From the NCBI RefSeq assembly GCF_006538745.1, contig NZ_BJLR01000035.1, forward strand, positions 62,001 to 126,000: a stretch of DNA of 64,000 nucleotides, read 5' to 3'. A program made the position numbers and the translations under genes. The stretch comes from Cellulomonas cellasea. Lineage in GTDB: Bacteria > Actinomycetota > Actinomycetes > Actinomycetales > Cellulomonadaceae. This document shows positions 45,370 through 54,057 of this stretch, in pieces. Position 1 is the first letter of the stretch. Each line of letters opens with the position of its first letter. A model generated the notes under the pieces. The model worked only from the letters and a program-made list of their open reading frames with translations. It was not told the DNA's origin and did no database searches.

Positions 45370-47499
45370 ATGACTGCCTCGACGACCCCACCCCCGACCG
45401 CCACCCCGACGACCCCACGCGAGCGCTACCGGCGCTGGCAGGAATCCGGCGCCTTCGCGCCCGACCGCACGCCCGGATCGCCGGCCTGGTCGATGATCCT
45501 CCCCCCGCCGAACATCACGGGCGACCTGCACCTGGGTCACGCCTACGAGCACACGCTGTCCGACACGCTGACCCGCTGGCACAGGATGCAGGGCGAGAGC
45601 ACGTTGTGGCTCCCCGGGCTGGACCACGCCGCCATCGCGACGAACGCGCTGCTGGAGCGCCAGCTCCGCGCCGAGGGCACGAGCCGTGCCGAGATCGGCC
45701 GGGAGGAGTTCGCGCGGCGGGCCTGGGCCTGGAAGGACGCGTGCGAGGCGGGGATCACGACCCAGATGCGCGACCTCGGCGCGAGCCCGGACTGGGACCG
45801 GCTGACGTTCACCCTCGACGAAGGTCCGAGCCGGGTGACCCGGACGGCCTTCACCCGGCTGTTCGACGACGGGCTGATCCACCGCGCCCGGCGGGACACA
45901 CTCTGGTGCCCCGGCTGCGCGACCACGCTCTCGGACATCGAGGCCGACCACGCCGGGACGCAGCCGGCGTGCTCGCGGTGCCGCTCCCGGCTGGAGATCC
46001 GGTCGACCCCGCAGTGGTACCTGCGCACGTCGGACCTGGCCGCAGCAGCGACCGACGCGGTGACCGGCGGCGCGACGCGGATCGACCCCCCCGACGCGCT
46101 CCGGGACTACCTGCGGTGGGCCGCGGACCTCGACGACTGGTGCATCTCGCGGCAGCTCTGGTGGGGCCACCGCATCCCGATCTGGTACGGACCCGGCGGA
46201 CAGACCTGCGCGTTCCCGTCGGACGAGCAGATCCCCGACAGCTGGACGCAGGACGAGGACACGCTCGACACGTGGTTCTCCTCCGCGTTGTGGCCGCTGT
46301 CGACGCTGGGCTGGCCCGACGACACCGCGGACCTCCGCCGGTTCTACCCGAACAGCCTCCTCGTCACCGGCAACGACCTCATCTTCTTCTGGGCGTTGCG
46401 GATGACGCTGCTGTGCACCTACCTGACCGGGCAGCCCCCGTTCCGGCGGATGCTCTTCCACGGCATGATCCGCGACGCGCACGGCCGGAAGATGAGCAAG
46501 AGCCTCGGCAACACGGTCGACCCGCTCCCGCTCATCGCCGAGCACGGGCCCGACGCGCTCCGGCTCGCGCTCGCGCGCAGGTCCCGTCCCGGCGCCGACA
46601 TCCCGTTCGGCGACGACGACCTCACCGGTGCACGCGCGTTCCTGACCAAGCTGCGCAGCATCACGGCGCTCGCGGGGAGGTTCGGGTGCACCTGGCGACG
46701 GACGCGACCGGCACCGTCGCACCTGCTCGACCGCTGGCTGCTGACCCGGCTCGACGCCGCGCTGGCACCGGCACGCACCGGGTACGACGCCGGGGACCTC
46801 GCGACCGCCGGCGACGCACTGACCCGGTTCGCCGAGGACGACCTCTCGGGTCTGCACCTCGAGGCTCGCAAGGACGAGCTGTACGCCGGCGACGCGTCGG
46901 CACGGGCAGCGCTCTCGTACACCCTGACCACGCTGCTGACCGCGCTCCACCCGATGCTGCCGTTCACCACCGAGGAGCTCGCCGAGACGCTCGGCTGGTC
47001 CGGGAACCTCGACCATGAGCCGTGCCCCGAGCCGGGTGCGCTCGACCCGGAGGCGGCGGCAGCCGGCGAGCAGCTGCGTGCCCTCCGCGACGCCACGCGC
47101 TCCCACCGCGTCCGCCAGGGCTTCTCGACCGCGCCGCTGCCCGCACGCGGACACGGGATCCCGCTGTGGACCGAGCTGTGCCGCATCGCCGGGCTCACCG
47201 ACACGGCCCGACTCACCGACACGGCACCCGGCCCGGACCCCGCAAGCGAGCTCAGCGTGCTCGGGGGGACGTTGACGCTCCCTGCACGGGCCGAGCTCGA
47301 CGCCACGCAGCGCCGCCTTCTGCTGCGTCGTCTCGAGCACGCGCAGACGCAGGTCGACCGGCTCTCCGCACGCCTCGCCGACCCCGGGTTCCGCGAGCGT
47401 GCACCGGCCGCCTCGCAGGAACGGGCACGGGCGGACCTCGACGCCAACACCCGCGAGCAGCGGCGGCTGCAGGCGATGCTGGAGCTGACCGCAGGGTAG
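45370..47499 (+). CDS. Valyl-tRNA synthetase-like protein lacking the CP1 editing domain
   Basis: 709 aa against about 850-900 for normal ValRS. Catalytic motifs are intact: PPPNITGDLHLGHA (HIGH at 54-57), DDWCISRQLWWGHRIPIWY and GRKMSKSLGNTVDP (KMSKS 374-378), as is the C-terminal coiled-coil tRNA arm. Where CP1 should be, TLSDIEADH (residue ~186-194) runs straight into SRCRSRLEIRSTPQWYL (~202-218). The TTRPET-type editing motifs are absent. Two Cys pairs (CPGC 180-183, CSRC 201-204) form a likely zinc knuckle bridging the deletion. It is probably a paralogue of the host valS, possibly for a special substrate or for resistance. Adjacent to a mobile-element boundary. ATG 45370 is a reasonable start. 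Confidence 0.88.
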   Translation: MTASTTPPPTATPTTPRERYRRWQESGAFAPDRTPGSPAWSMILPPPNITGDLHLGHAYEHTLSDTLTRWHRMQGESTLWLPGLDHAAIATNALLERQLRAEGTSRAEIGREEFARRAWAWKDACEAGITTQMRDLGASPDWDRLTFTLDEGPSRVTRTAFTRLFDDGLIHRARRDTLWCPGCATTLSDIEADHAGTQPACSRCRSRLEIRSTPQWYLRTSDLAAAATDAVTGGATRIDPPDALRDYLRWAADLDDWCISRQLWWGHRIPIWYGPGGQTCAFPSDEQIPDSWTQDEDTLDTWFSSALWPLSTLGWPDDTADLRRFYPNSLLVTGNDLIFFWALRMTLLCTYLTGQPPFRRMLFHGMIRDAHGRKMSKSLGNTVDPLPLIAEHGPDALRLALARRSRPGADIPFGDDDLTGARAFLTKLRSITALAGRFGCTWRRTRPAPSHLLDRWLLTRLDAALAPARTGYDAGDLATAGDALTRFAEDDLSGLHLEARKDELYAGDASARAALSYTLTTLLTALHPMLPFTTEELAETLGWSGNLDHEPCPEPGALDPEAAAAGEQLRALRDATRSHRVRQGFSTAPLPARGHGIPLWTELCRIAGLTDTARLTDTAPGPDPASELSVLGGTLTLPARAELDATQRRLLLRRLEHAQTQVDRLSARLADPGFRERAPAASQERARADLDANTREQRRLQAMLELTAG

Positions 47500-47525
47500 G
47501 ACGGCCGTGCGGCCGGCACGAAAAA

Positions 47526-47554
47526 GGCCCCCGGCGCTCAGGGCACCGGGGGCC
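47526..47554 (-). terminator. Rho-independent terminator of the disrupted tRNA
   Basis: On the minus strand GGCCCCCGG and CCGGGGGCC form a 9-bp stem followed by TTTTT (the AAAAA at 47521-47525). Its orientation fits a leftward tRNA whose 3' end lies at 47564, not the rightward synthetase gene. Confidence 0.85.
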
Positions 47555-47561
47555 GATCGTG

Positions 47562-47607
<46 letters not shown>

Positions 47608-47943
47608 CGTGCTGTGCGGTGCGCAGGGTGGTTGCGCCGCAGGTCGGGCGCTGCATAGGAGCGCCGGCAGTCGCGAGTTTTCAGGCCCGGGGGGCACCAG
47701 GGGGGCACGAGCTCACCACCCCGCTCGGAAGTCGCTCTTGCGACTCCGCCTCCTCTCTGCTCAGGTGGGACCGAGGCGCCTCGCCCGTGCGACGCGTCAT
47801 CGGAGTGGCCCGTGATGAAGCGGGGGGGCTTGTTGGGCGCAACGACGCGCCCGACGGAGTTCGAGCACACGTGCTCGACGTCATGAGGCGCAGTGCGTCC
47901 CACACGACAGAACTGGTACGTACTCATCCACACGGAGGCAGTC
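47608..47943 (+). promoter_or_regulatory. Element left end and promoter of the transfer operon
   Basis: 336 bases without a convincing gene. Contains a 12-bp direct tandem repeat GGGGGGCACCAG/GGGGGGCACGAG (47689-47712), possibly integrase arm sites. AGTCGC-TCTT-GCGACT forms a hairpin at 47731-47746. A dyad TCGAGCAC-AC-GTGCTCGA (47861-47878) is a good operator candidate for the following operon. GGAGG (47934-47938) is the ribosome site of the first transfer gene. Confidence 0.5.
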
Positions 47944-48213
47944 ATGATGACTGTGGCGCGCGCGTATGCCCTGACGGCGACGGAGGGCGGTTTCGGAACG
48001 ACCGGGCTGTCGGCCTGGATCCAGAACAACGTCATCACGATCATCCTGCTGATGATCGCGGCAACGGCCCTGTGGGCCGGGAAGAACGGCAACATCTCCA
48101 AGGTCGTGACGATCGCGGCCTGCGCGGTGGTCGGTGTGACCGTCCTCGCGCTGGCGACCACTGGGGCGGCCATGGACGTCGGCGCCTGGCTCGTGGGTCT
48201 GTTCCGGGCCTGA
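47944..48213 (+). CDS. VirB2/TrbC-like small membrane protein
   Basis: 89 aa. Starts MMTVARAYALTATEGG, then two membrane helices (ITIILLMIAATALWAG and VVTIAACAVVGVTVLALATTG) separated by a short polar turn (KNGNISK). That size, topology and first place in a type IV secretion operon match the pilin-like VirB2/TrbC subunit of actinobacterial conjugative elements. ATG 47944 is fixed by GGAGG five bases upstream. Family assignment rests on topology and context rather than a motif. Confidence 0.7.
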   Translation: MMTVARAYALTATEGGFGTTGLSAWIQNNVITIILLMIAATALWAGKNGNISKVVTIAACAVVGVTVLALATTGAAMDVGAWLVGLFRA

Positions 48214-48221
48214 GGTGCGCC

Positions 48222-48653
48222 ATGCGCCTCCCGGACGATGACGAGATCTACGACGTCGACCAGACCTATCTCGGTCCTCCCGGCCGGTACATCGGCCGCT
48301 TCCGCTACCGCGCGATCCTCATCGGGCCCGTGGTGTTCCTGCTCGGGCTGGTCACGGTCAACCAGAGCGGCATCGGCTACTCGTTGCTGTCGGTGGGCAT
48401 GCTCACGATCGGCACCGCCTGGCTGACGGGCTGGATCGTCGACCACACGAGCCAGGAGCGCCCGGTCGGGGTGCTGATCCGGACCATGTCGCACGAGCTC
48501 ACGGCACGCCGGGCCGTCGTGAAGGGGCACCGCAGCCGTCGCACGCCGGCGTTCCGCGCTCCGACAACGGAGGTGGGCGCAGCCCACGACCTCCCCGTGC
48601 GCCGCCGGCGGTGGCGGTCGTACGCGAATCACGCAGCAGGTCAGGGGTCATGA
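48222..48653 (+). CDS. VirB3/PrgI-like small membrane protein
   Basis: 143 aa. An acidic N-terminus (MRLPDDDEIYDVDQTYLG) precedes two adjacent membrane helices (AILIGPVVFLLGLVTV and LLSVGMLTIGTAWLTGWIV), then a basic cytosolic tail. Such a protein next to the VirB4-like ATPase is expected for VirB3. The start is eight bases after the previous stop with GAGGT between. The stop overlaps the next start as ATGA. Confidence 0.65.
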   Translation: MRLPDDDEIYDVDQTYLGPPGRYIGRFRYRAILIGPVVFLLGLVTVNQSGIGYSLLSVGMLTIGTAWLTGWIVDHTSQERPVGVLIRTMSHELTARRAVVKGHRSRRTPAFRAPTTEVGAAHDLPVRRRRWRSYANHAAGQGS

Positions 48654-51367
48654 TGCACGTCAACCTCAAGGCTCTCTTCGTCAAGGGCACGTCGCAGCCG
48701 GAGGACGAGCCGCTGATCGACTACGACCCCGCGGAGGAGGAGGCGACGACCGGCCGGGCACCCAAGGCCGGCCGCCGTCGCCCCTCTCACCCCGATGTGC
48801 CGAAGCCGCGCGGTGCCGAGATGGGGTGGTCGCTCTCCCGGGTCGCCGGCCATGTCACGTTCACCGACCGCCGCATGACCGCGTGGTACCTGCTGGACCC
48901 GCAGATGTGGAGCTTCCGGTCGGTTGCCGATGGTGAGGCACTGATCACCGCCATGGCGGCGCAGCTCGCGGAGCTCACGGGGCGCACGATGTACGGGCGG
49001 ATCACGAGCCGTCCGTATCCCGTGGCGAGCTGGGCGGCGGCGGCGTACAACAACTCCCCCGCTCCCACCCAGGGGTTCGAGAAGATCCTCGAGCGCGACC
49101 AGCTCCAGCTCGCGACCCGAATGCAGAGCGACAAGCTCGTGTACTTCGGGGTCGACCTGGGCACCCGGTCGGCGGTCGTCGACGTCACGTCACGCATGGT
49201 CTCCGACGTGGCACGGCGTGAACGCGAGGCATTGCAGGCCAAGCTCGACGAGACCGACGCGATCATGGCCGGCCCCGGCATCGAGGCGATCCCTGCCGTC
49301 GGGAACGACATGGCGTGGCTGCTGGCCCGGTCGTTCGCGCTCGGGTGCCCGGTTCCGCATCAGGACAGCGTCGAGGAGTTCTCGTGGACGAAGGAGGACC
49401 TCGACGAGTTCGCCGGCGCGGTCGACTGGACGGCCGAGCCGCTGGCTCTGTCGACCCGGATCGAGTCGACGATGGGCGACGGCCGGATCACCCGGCACGT
49501 CGTCGTGCTCACCGTGGGGCGGATGGGCGAGCTGCTGATCCCGGAGAAGGAAGAGCCGTGGATCGCCAAGACGGACAAGCTCCGCTTCCCGGTGGAGTGG
49601 TCGTTCCGGATCGACGTGCGTCGACCCGAGGACACCTCTCGTGAGATGAACAAGCTCTCGGACCGGATCGTGGCGCAGATCGACCACTACGTGAAGGACC
49701 ACGAGAAGGACCCGCCTCGTCAGCTCAGCCGCCAGTCGGCTCGGGCGAGCGAGGTCGAGGACGAGATGCGCTCCGGGTTCGACGGGCTGCGCACGCGGGT
49801 CCGCGGCTGGTTCCGGATCGCTGTCTCTGGTCCGACAGAGGATGAGGCGCTAGCCCGGGCAACAGCGGTCCAGAACCTCTACAAGCCGAACATCCGGGTC
49901 GAGCGCGAGTTCGACCAGTACCGGTTGGCGCGCGAGTTCGTGCCAGGCGAGCCACTGGCGAACTTCGGCCACACGCGGCGGATGCCCGTGTTGAAGTTCG
50001 CCGCCGGCGTGCCCGCGGCGACCGCCGAGGTGGGCGACAAGCGCGGGGTGCTGCTCGGGTACACGGCCGGGTTCGCGGAACGGGCTGTCACGTGGGACCC
50101 CTGGTACGGGCCCGAGGTCGTCGAGGGTTCGGGTCTGGTCCCGCTCGTCGGCGGGCTGGGCGCCGGGAAGTCCTGGCTGATGGGCGGGGTCGTCTACAAG
50201 ACGTGTGCGCAGGGCGTGACTTGGACGATCATGGATCCGTCGGGGCGCCTGGGAGCGCTGACGACGCTGCCCGAGTTCCGTGGGATGGCGCTGAACGTCA
50301 ACCTGCTGGACTCGGAGCCGGGCACGCTGAACCCCTACGCGATGGTGCGCAACCCGCTGAAGCAGTGGTTCAGGGACGAAGAGAACCCCGAGGTCGCGTG
50401 GCGCCTGGCGATGAGCGCTGCGGAGGCTCAGCGGCGGGACTTGGCCTACGACACCTTGCGGTGGTGCCTGCCTCCGGCGACGGCGGTACGTGAGGAGGTG
50501 CAGAGCGTCCTTCGTGACGCGATCTCCGCGGCGCCGGCACTGGGAAGCTCCACGGTTGAGGCGGTGATGTCGGCGCTGAACGGTCGAGCGACCCGGGACC
50601 AGGACTCCATCGCCCGCACGATCCACGCCCGGCTCTGCGAGGCGAAGGAGCGTGAGCTGTCCCGCCTCTTCTTCGCCACGCCCGGTCGGGGCCACGACGG
50701 CGGCGACGTCAGCACGCCGCGGTTGACGGTGTTCAACCTCAAGGGGCTCGTCCAGGCGCAGGAGGGCAAGCCGCGGGAGGACTGGTCTTACGACGAGCTA
50801 ATGAGCCGGCCGATCATGAACCTCGCTGCCTGGTCGGCGCTGCGCAACGTGTACCGGGCCGACGTGCACGAGCGGAAGGGCATCGCGATCGACGAGGCCC
50901 ACGAGATCACCAAGGTCGGCACCGGCGCGACGCTCGTGCAGAAGGTCGCCACCGACACCCGCAAGCACAACATCGCGGCCCTGCTCTCGACCCAGAACGC
51001 CAGCAACGTCTTGGGCCAGAACATCAACAACTTCGTCGGCGCCGCCTTCGTCGGGAAGACGACCGACGAGCAGGCTCAGGCCGACGCCTGCCGGCTGCTG
51101 GGACTTCCGGTCGGTGTGGGCTACGAGACCGTCATGGGCCGGCTCAGCCCTCGGTCGCGCCGCTCGCACGAGCGCACCCAGGAACCGCGCGAGTTCATCT
51201 TCCGTGACGGCATGGGAGGCGACGGCGGCCGCGGCGGCATCGAGGAGATCCGCATCGACTTCACCAACCACCCTGGGCTGTCGGCGGCGCTGGACACGAC
51301 GGCGGATCCGACCAAGCGTCGTTCCCTGCGCCTGCTCGACGAGAGCGCCGAGGGGGTCGCGTCATGA
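48650..51367 (+). CDS. VirB4-like conjugation ATPase
   Basis: 905 aa. N-terminal half (about 1-470) is the divergent VirB4 region with SCO6880-like sequences (SWSLSRVAGHVTF-type, MGWSLSRVAGHVTFTD). The RecA-like motor follows with Walker A PLVGGLGAGKSWLMGG (about 500), Walker B KGIAIDEAHEITKV (about 743) and LLSTQNASNVLGQNINNFVG. It powers assembly of the mating channel. ATG 48650 overlaps the preceding TGA. It shares a four-base overlap with the next gene, so the transfer genes are translationally coupled. Confidence 0.9.
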   Translation: MMHVNLKALFVKGTSQPEDEPLIDYDPAEEEATTGRAPKAGRRRPSHPDVPKPRGAEMGWSLSRVAGHVTFTDRRMTAWYLLDPQMWSFRSVADGEALITAMAAQLAELTGRTMYGRITSRPYPVASWAAAAYNNSPAPTQGFEKILERDQLQLATRMQSDKLVYFGVDLGTRSAVVDVTSRMVSDVARREREALQAKLDETDAIMAGPGIEAIPAVGNDMAWLLARSFALGCPVPHQDSVEEFSWTKEDLDEFAGAVDWTAEPLALSTRIESTMGDGRITRHVVVLTVGRMGELLIPEKEEPWIAKTDKLRFPVEWSFRIDVRRPEDTSREMNKLSDRIVAQIDHYVKDHEKDPPRQLSRQSARASEVEDEMRSGFDGLRTRVRGWFRIAVSGPTEDEALARATAVQNLYKPNIRVEREFDQYRLAREFVPGEPLANFGHTRRMPVLKFAAGVPAATAEVGDKRGVLLGYTAGFAERAVTWDPWYGPEVVEGSGLVPLVGGLGAGKSWLMGGVVYKTCAQGVTWTIMDPSGRLGALTTLPEFRGMALNVNLLDSEPGTLNPYAMVRNPLKQWFRDEENPEVAWRLAMSAAEAQRRDLAYDTLRWCLPPATAVREEVQSVLRDAISAAPALGSSTVEAVMSALNGRATRDQDSIARTIHARLCEAKERELSRLFFATPGRGHDGGDVSTPRLTVFNLKGLVQAQEGKPREDWSYDELMSRPIMNLAAWSALRNVYRADVHERKGIAIDEAHEITKVGTGATLVQKVATDTRKHNIAALLSTQNASNVLGQNINNFVGAAFVGKTTDEQAQADACRLLGLPVGVGYETVMGRLSPRSRRSHERTQEPREFIFRDGMGGDGGRGGIEEIRIDFTNHPGLSAALDTTADPTKRRSLRLLDESAEGVAS

Positions 51368-53430
51368 GGGGCGCCCGGAGCACTGTGTGGACCCGTCGAG
51401 TCGGTGCTCTCGTGGTCGCGCTCGGGGTGCTGCTCGGGGCGCCGGCGCTGGCTGCCTCGGCGGTGGCGTCGCCTGTCACTGCTGGACCCACGGTGTCGGC
51501 GATCAAGGCGTGCGCGCCGGCCCCGGCGCCGAACCGGCCGAGCGCAGGTCTGCCCGGCAAGCTGACGCCACCTCCGCCTGGGAGCAGCCCCGGCGATCCG
51601 TTCTCGGATCCCGACGTCGCGATCTCCGACGTGTACGGCTACAGCTACCGCTGGGTGAACTACGACAACGGCTGCGTTCCCGGGGCCAGCTGGGGGCCCG
51701 GATTCGTGACCGGCATCGGGAACCTGCTGCTTGCTGGGTCGGCCGCCACCAACGCGCTGGTGCACAGCACGCTCGGCTTCGTTGTCGACCCGACCTGGCT
51801 CGACCCGCTCGACCAGACGATCACGGAAGCGACCGACGCGGTCCGGACCGGGGTGTGGGCGCCGTGGATCACGGTCGCGCTCGTTCTCGTCGCGGCGACG
51901 GTTCTCGCTGCGGCGGCCAGGGCCGAGGTCTCGAACGCGGTGACGTCAGCCGCGTGGGCGCTCCTCGTCCTCGTGGCCACGACGTACGTCATGAGCTACC
52001 CGATCTCCTCCGCGCGAGCGGTGGACGGCCTGATCCAGCAGACCGTGACCGCCTCGGCTCAGGCGACGTCGACCGACGACGCGGACGACGCGACGGATGC
52101 GCTGACCCGTCAGATGGACACGATCAACCGGAACAGCCTGTACAGCGCCTGGGTCGAGGGAACCCTCGGCTCGTCGGACAGCGCCGTCGCACGCGACTAC
52201 GGACCCGACCTCTTCCGCGCGTCGCACATGACCTGGTGGGAGGCGGAAACGCTCGACGCGGACGCGACCGCTGGGCAGGCGCTCATCGAGGAGAAGAAGA
52301 CGCTGTGGAGTGAGACCGCGGCGAAGGTGGAGAGCGCCGACCCGCTTGCGTACCAGCAGCTCACCGGGAACCAGGGGCGGTGGGACGCCGCGGCGACCGT
52401 CGCGATCATGACGGCAATCACCATGCCGTTCCTGCTCGTGGCCGGCGTCTTCGTCGTCATCGCCTACACGGTGACCAGGCTGTTTATCCCCCTTGCACCG
52501 GCGCTAGGGGTGTTCGGGATGCTCGAGCTGGGACGTGGCTGGGTCATCGGCGTCGTGGGGCAGCTCGGGCGGTTCCTCATCATGGGTCCGCTGTACTGGA
52601 TCGGGGCGCTGCTGAACCTCGCCCTGATCTCGTCGGTATTCGCATCGGACGTGCCCTTCGCGTTGCAGGCCGTCATCGCCCTGGCGCTCCCGTTGATGCT
52701 GTTCAAACTCCTGCGCCCGAGGACGTCCGTGCCGGGCTCCAGGCTCGCGCGACGCCTCGGCCGGCTGGCGGTGCGGACCGCCGCGACCAAGGGGGCGGTC
52801 AAGGCCGGCGTCGACGACGCGATCACGCCCGATACGAAGGTCGGCGCCAGCAGCGCCGGGCCTGTCGCTCATGTCCCGTCGACCGGGGATGACGGGAACT
52901 CCGCACGTCAGGCTGCGCACGCCACGGCATCATCGCCCGCGCTCATTGGGGCCGCGGTTGATGGGCGCGGAACGTCCAGAGCACGCCCGGAGCTCATCGA
53001 GTGGGCTGAGCAACCACGTTCGGGTCAGGATCTGGAGTTCGCGATGGGCGGGGGTGCTGCGGCTCGACGAGCTGGTGCTGCCACGGTCGCTGTCGAGCAG
53101 AGGGTGAGAGCGACCGAGCTCGACCGAGCGGAGGCATGGCGCGAGCACCCGGCCCTCACGCCAGGCGAGGGCTTGGATCGGCCACACGGACCGGTCATGC
53201 GAGACGGGAAGACCGTCGCAGCGTCGCACTCGGCGTCCGCCGGCGACGAGGAGAACCTGGCAGCGCCCGCCGCCTCACGGCTCGTGGGTCCTGAAGACCA
53301 CGTGCCCGTGGATATCGCAGAAGCGAATGTCCGTGAAGAGGGCGGCGAGCACGTCTTCGTCCTCTGGCGACCCGATCCGGCGGGCAGGACTTCGAGCGCT
53401 GACGCGGATGACCGGGGAGGTGGGCGCTGA
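51364..53430 (+). CDS. VirB6/TrbL-like polytopic channel protein
   Basis: 688 aa. Signal-like helix at 1-35 (VGALVVALGVLLGAPALAAS), a Pro-rich extracellular segment, then helices ITVALVLVAATVLAAAARA, SAAWALLVLVATTYVMSY, TAITMPFLLVAGVFVVIAYT and a cluster near 390-460. The C-terminal ~210 residues are hydrophilic and probably cytosolic. Position after VirB4 and topology match VirB6/TrbL. Starts with ATG overlapping the VirB4 stop (ATGA). Confidence 0.78.
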   Translation: MRGARSTVWTRRVGALVVALGVLLGAPALAASAVASPVTAGPTVSAIKACAPAPAPNRPSAGLPGKLTPPPPGSSPGDPFSDPDVAISDVYGYSYRWVNYDNGCVPGASWGPGFVTGIGNLLLAGSAATNALVHSTLGFVVDPTWLDPLDQTITEATDAVRTGVWAPWITVALVLVAATVLAAAARAEVSNAVTSAAWALLVLVATTYVMSYPISSARAVDGLIQQTVTASAQATSTDDADDATDALTRQMDTINRNSLYSAWVEGTLGSSDSAVARDYGPDLFRASHMTWWEAETLDADATAGQALIEEKKTLWSETAAKVESADPLAYQQLTGNQGRWDAAATVAIMTAITMPFLLVAGVFVVIAYTVTRLFIPLAPALGVFGMLELGRGWVIGVVGQLGRFLIMGPLYWIGALLNLALISSVFASDVPFALQAVIALALPLMLFKLLRPRTSVPGSRLARRLGRLAVRTAATKGAVKAGVDDAITPDTKVGASSAGPVAHVPSTGDDGNSARQAAHATASSPALIGAAVDGRGTSRARPELIEWAEQPRSGQDLEFAMGGGAAARRAGAATVAVEQRVRATELDRAEAWREHPALTPGEGLDRPHGPVMRDGKTVAASHSASAGDEENLAAPAASRLVGPEDHVPVDIAEANVREEGGEHVFVLWRPDPAGRTSSADADDRGGGR

Positions 53431-54056
53431 TGTGGCACCTGTTTGGCCCGATCGTGCGCTGGCCACTGCACTCCCCCGGGCGCCTGCTCGGTGTCATCGC
53501 CATGGCAGTCGCGGCAGTCCTGGCTCTGGGGGCGATCAACGACCGCGGGTCGACGTCCGACGCGGTCTCCCCGGAGGCCTCCACATCGACGCCGAGCACC
53601 ACGCGGTCGCCCTCGAACGAGCCGTCCACTCCGTCGCCGGACCGCACCGCGGCACCACAGAGCACGGGTAAAGCAAGCTCGACGAGCGCCGGCACCGACG
53701 CCTTCAGTGAGGACCCGGCAGCCAACAGCGCCATCGTCGCGGCACAAGACGCCGCAGCGGAGTTCGTCGCTGCGTGGGCGCGCCCGGACCTGGACCCGGC
53801 GACGTGGCAGAGCGGCCTGACTCCGCACGCGACGCCCGAACTCCGGCAGGCCCTCGCGGACACAGACCCGGCCAACGTGCCCGCGGTGACCGTCTCCGGG
53901 CAGCCCGTCCAGGTCGCCATCAACGCCGAGGCCGGCGTGTTCGACGTACCGACCACGGGCCGGTTCGTCCGAGTGTTCGTCGAGCTCGTCGACGGGATCT
54001 GGCTTGCCTCCGACGTGCAATCGACGGCCGCGCCGGAAGTCGCCGCGGGCGGCTGA
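53430..54056 (+). CDS. Single-pass membrane protein, VirB8/TcpC-like by position
   Basis: 208 aa. One helix near the N-terminus (LLGVIAMAVAAVLALGAI), a Ser/Thr/Pro-rich linker (about 45-90), then an NTF2-like-sized domain: AQDAAAEFVAAWARPDLDPA, ALADTDPANVPAVTVSG, and GRFVRVFVELVDGIWLASDV. VirB8 and TcpC proteins have this single helix plus NTF2-like fold, so that role is inferred. The ATG shares one base with the previous stop (TGATG). Confidence 0.65.
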   Translation: MWHLFGPIVRWPLHSPGRLLGVIAMAVAAVLALGAINDRGSTSDAVSPEASTSTPSTTRSPSNEPSTPSPDRTAAPQSTGKASSTSAGTDAFSEDPAANSAIVAAQDAAAEFVAAWARPDLDPATWQSGLTPHATPELRQALADTDPANVPAVTVSGQPVQVAINAEAGVFDVPTTGRFVRVFVELVDGIWLASDVQSTAAPEVAAGG

Positions 54057-54057
54057 C

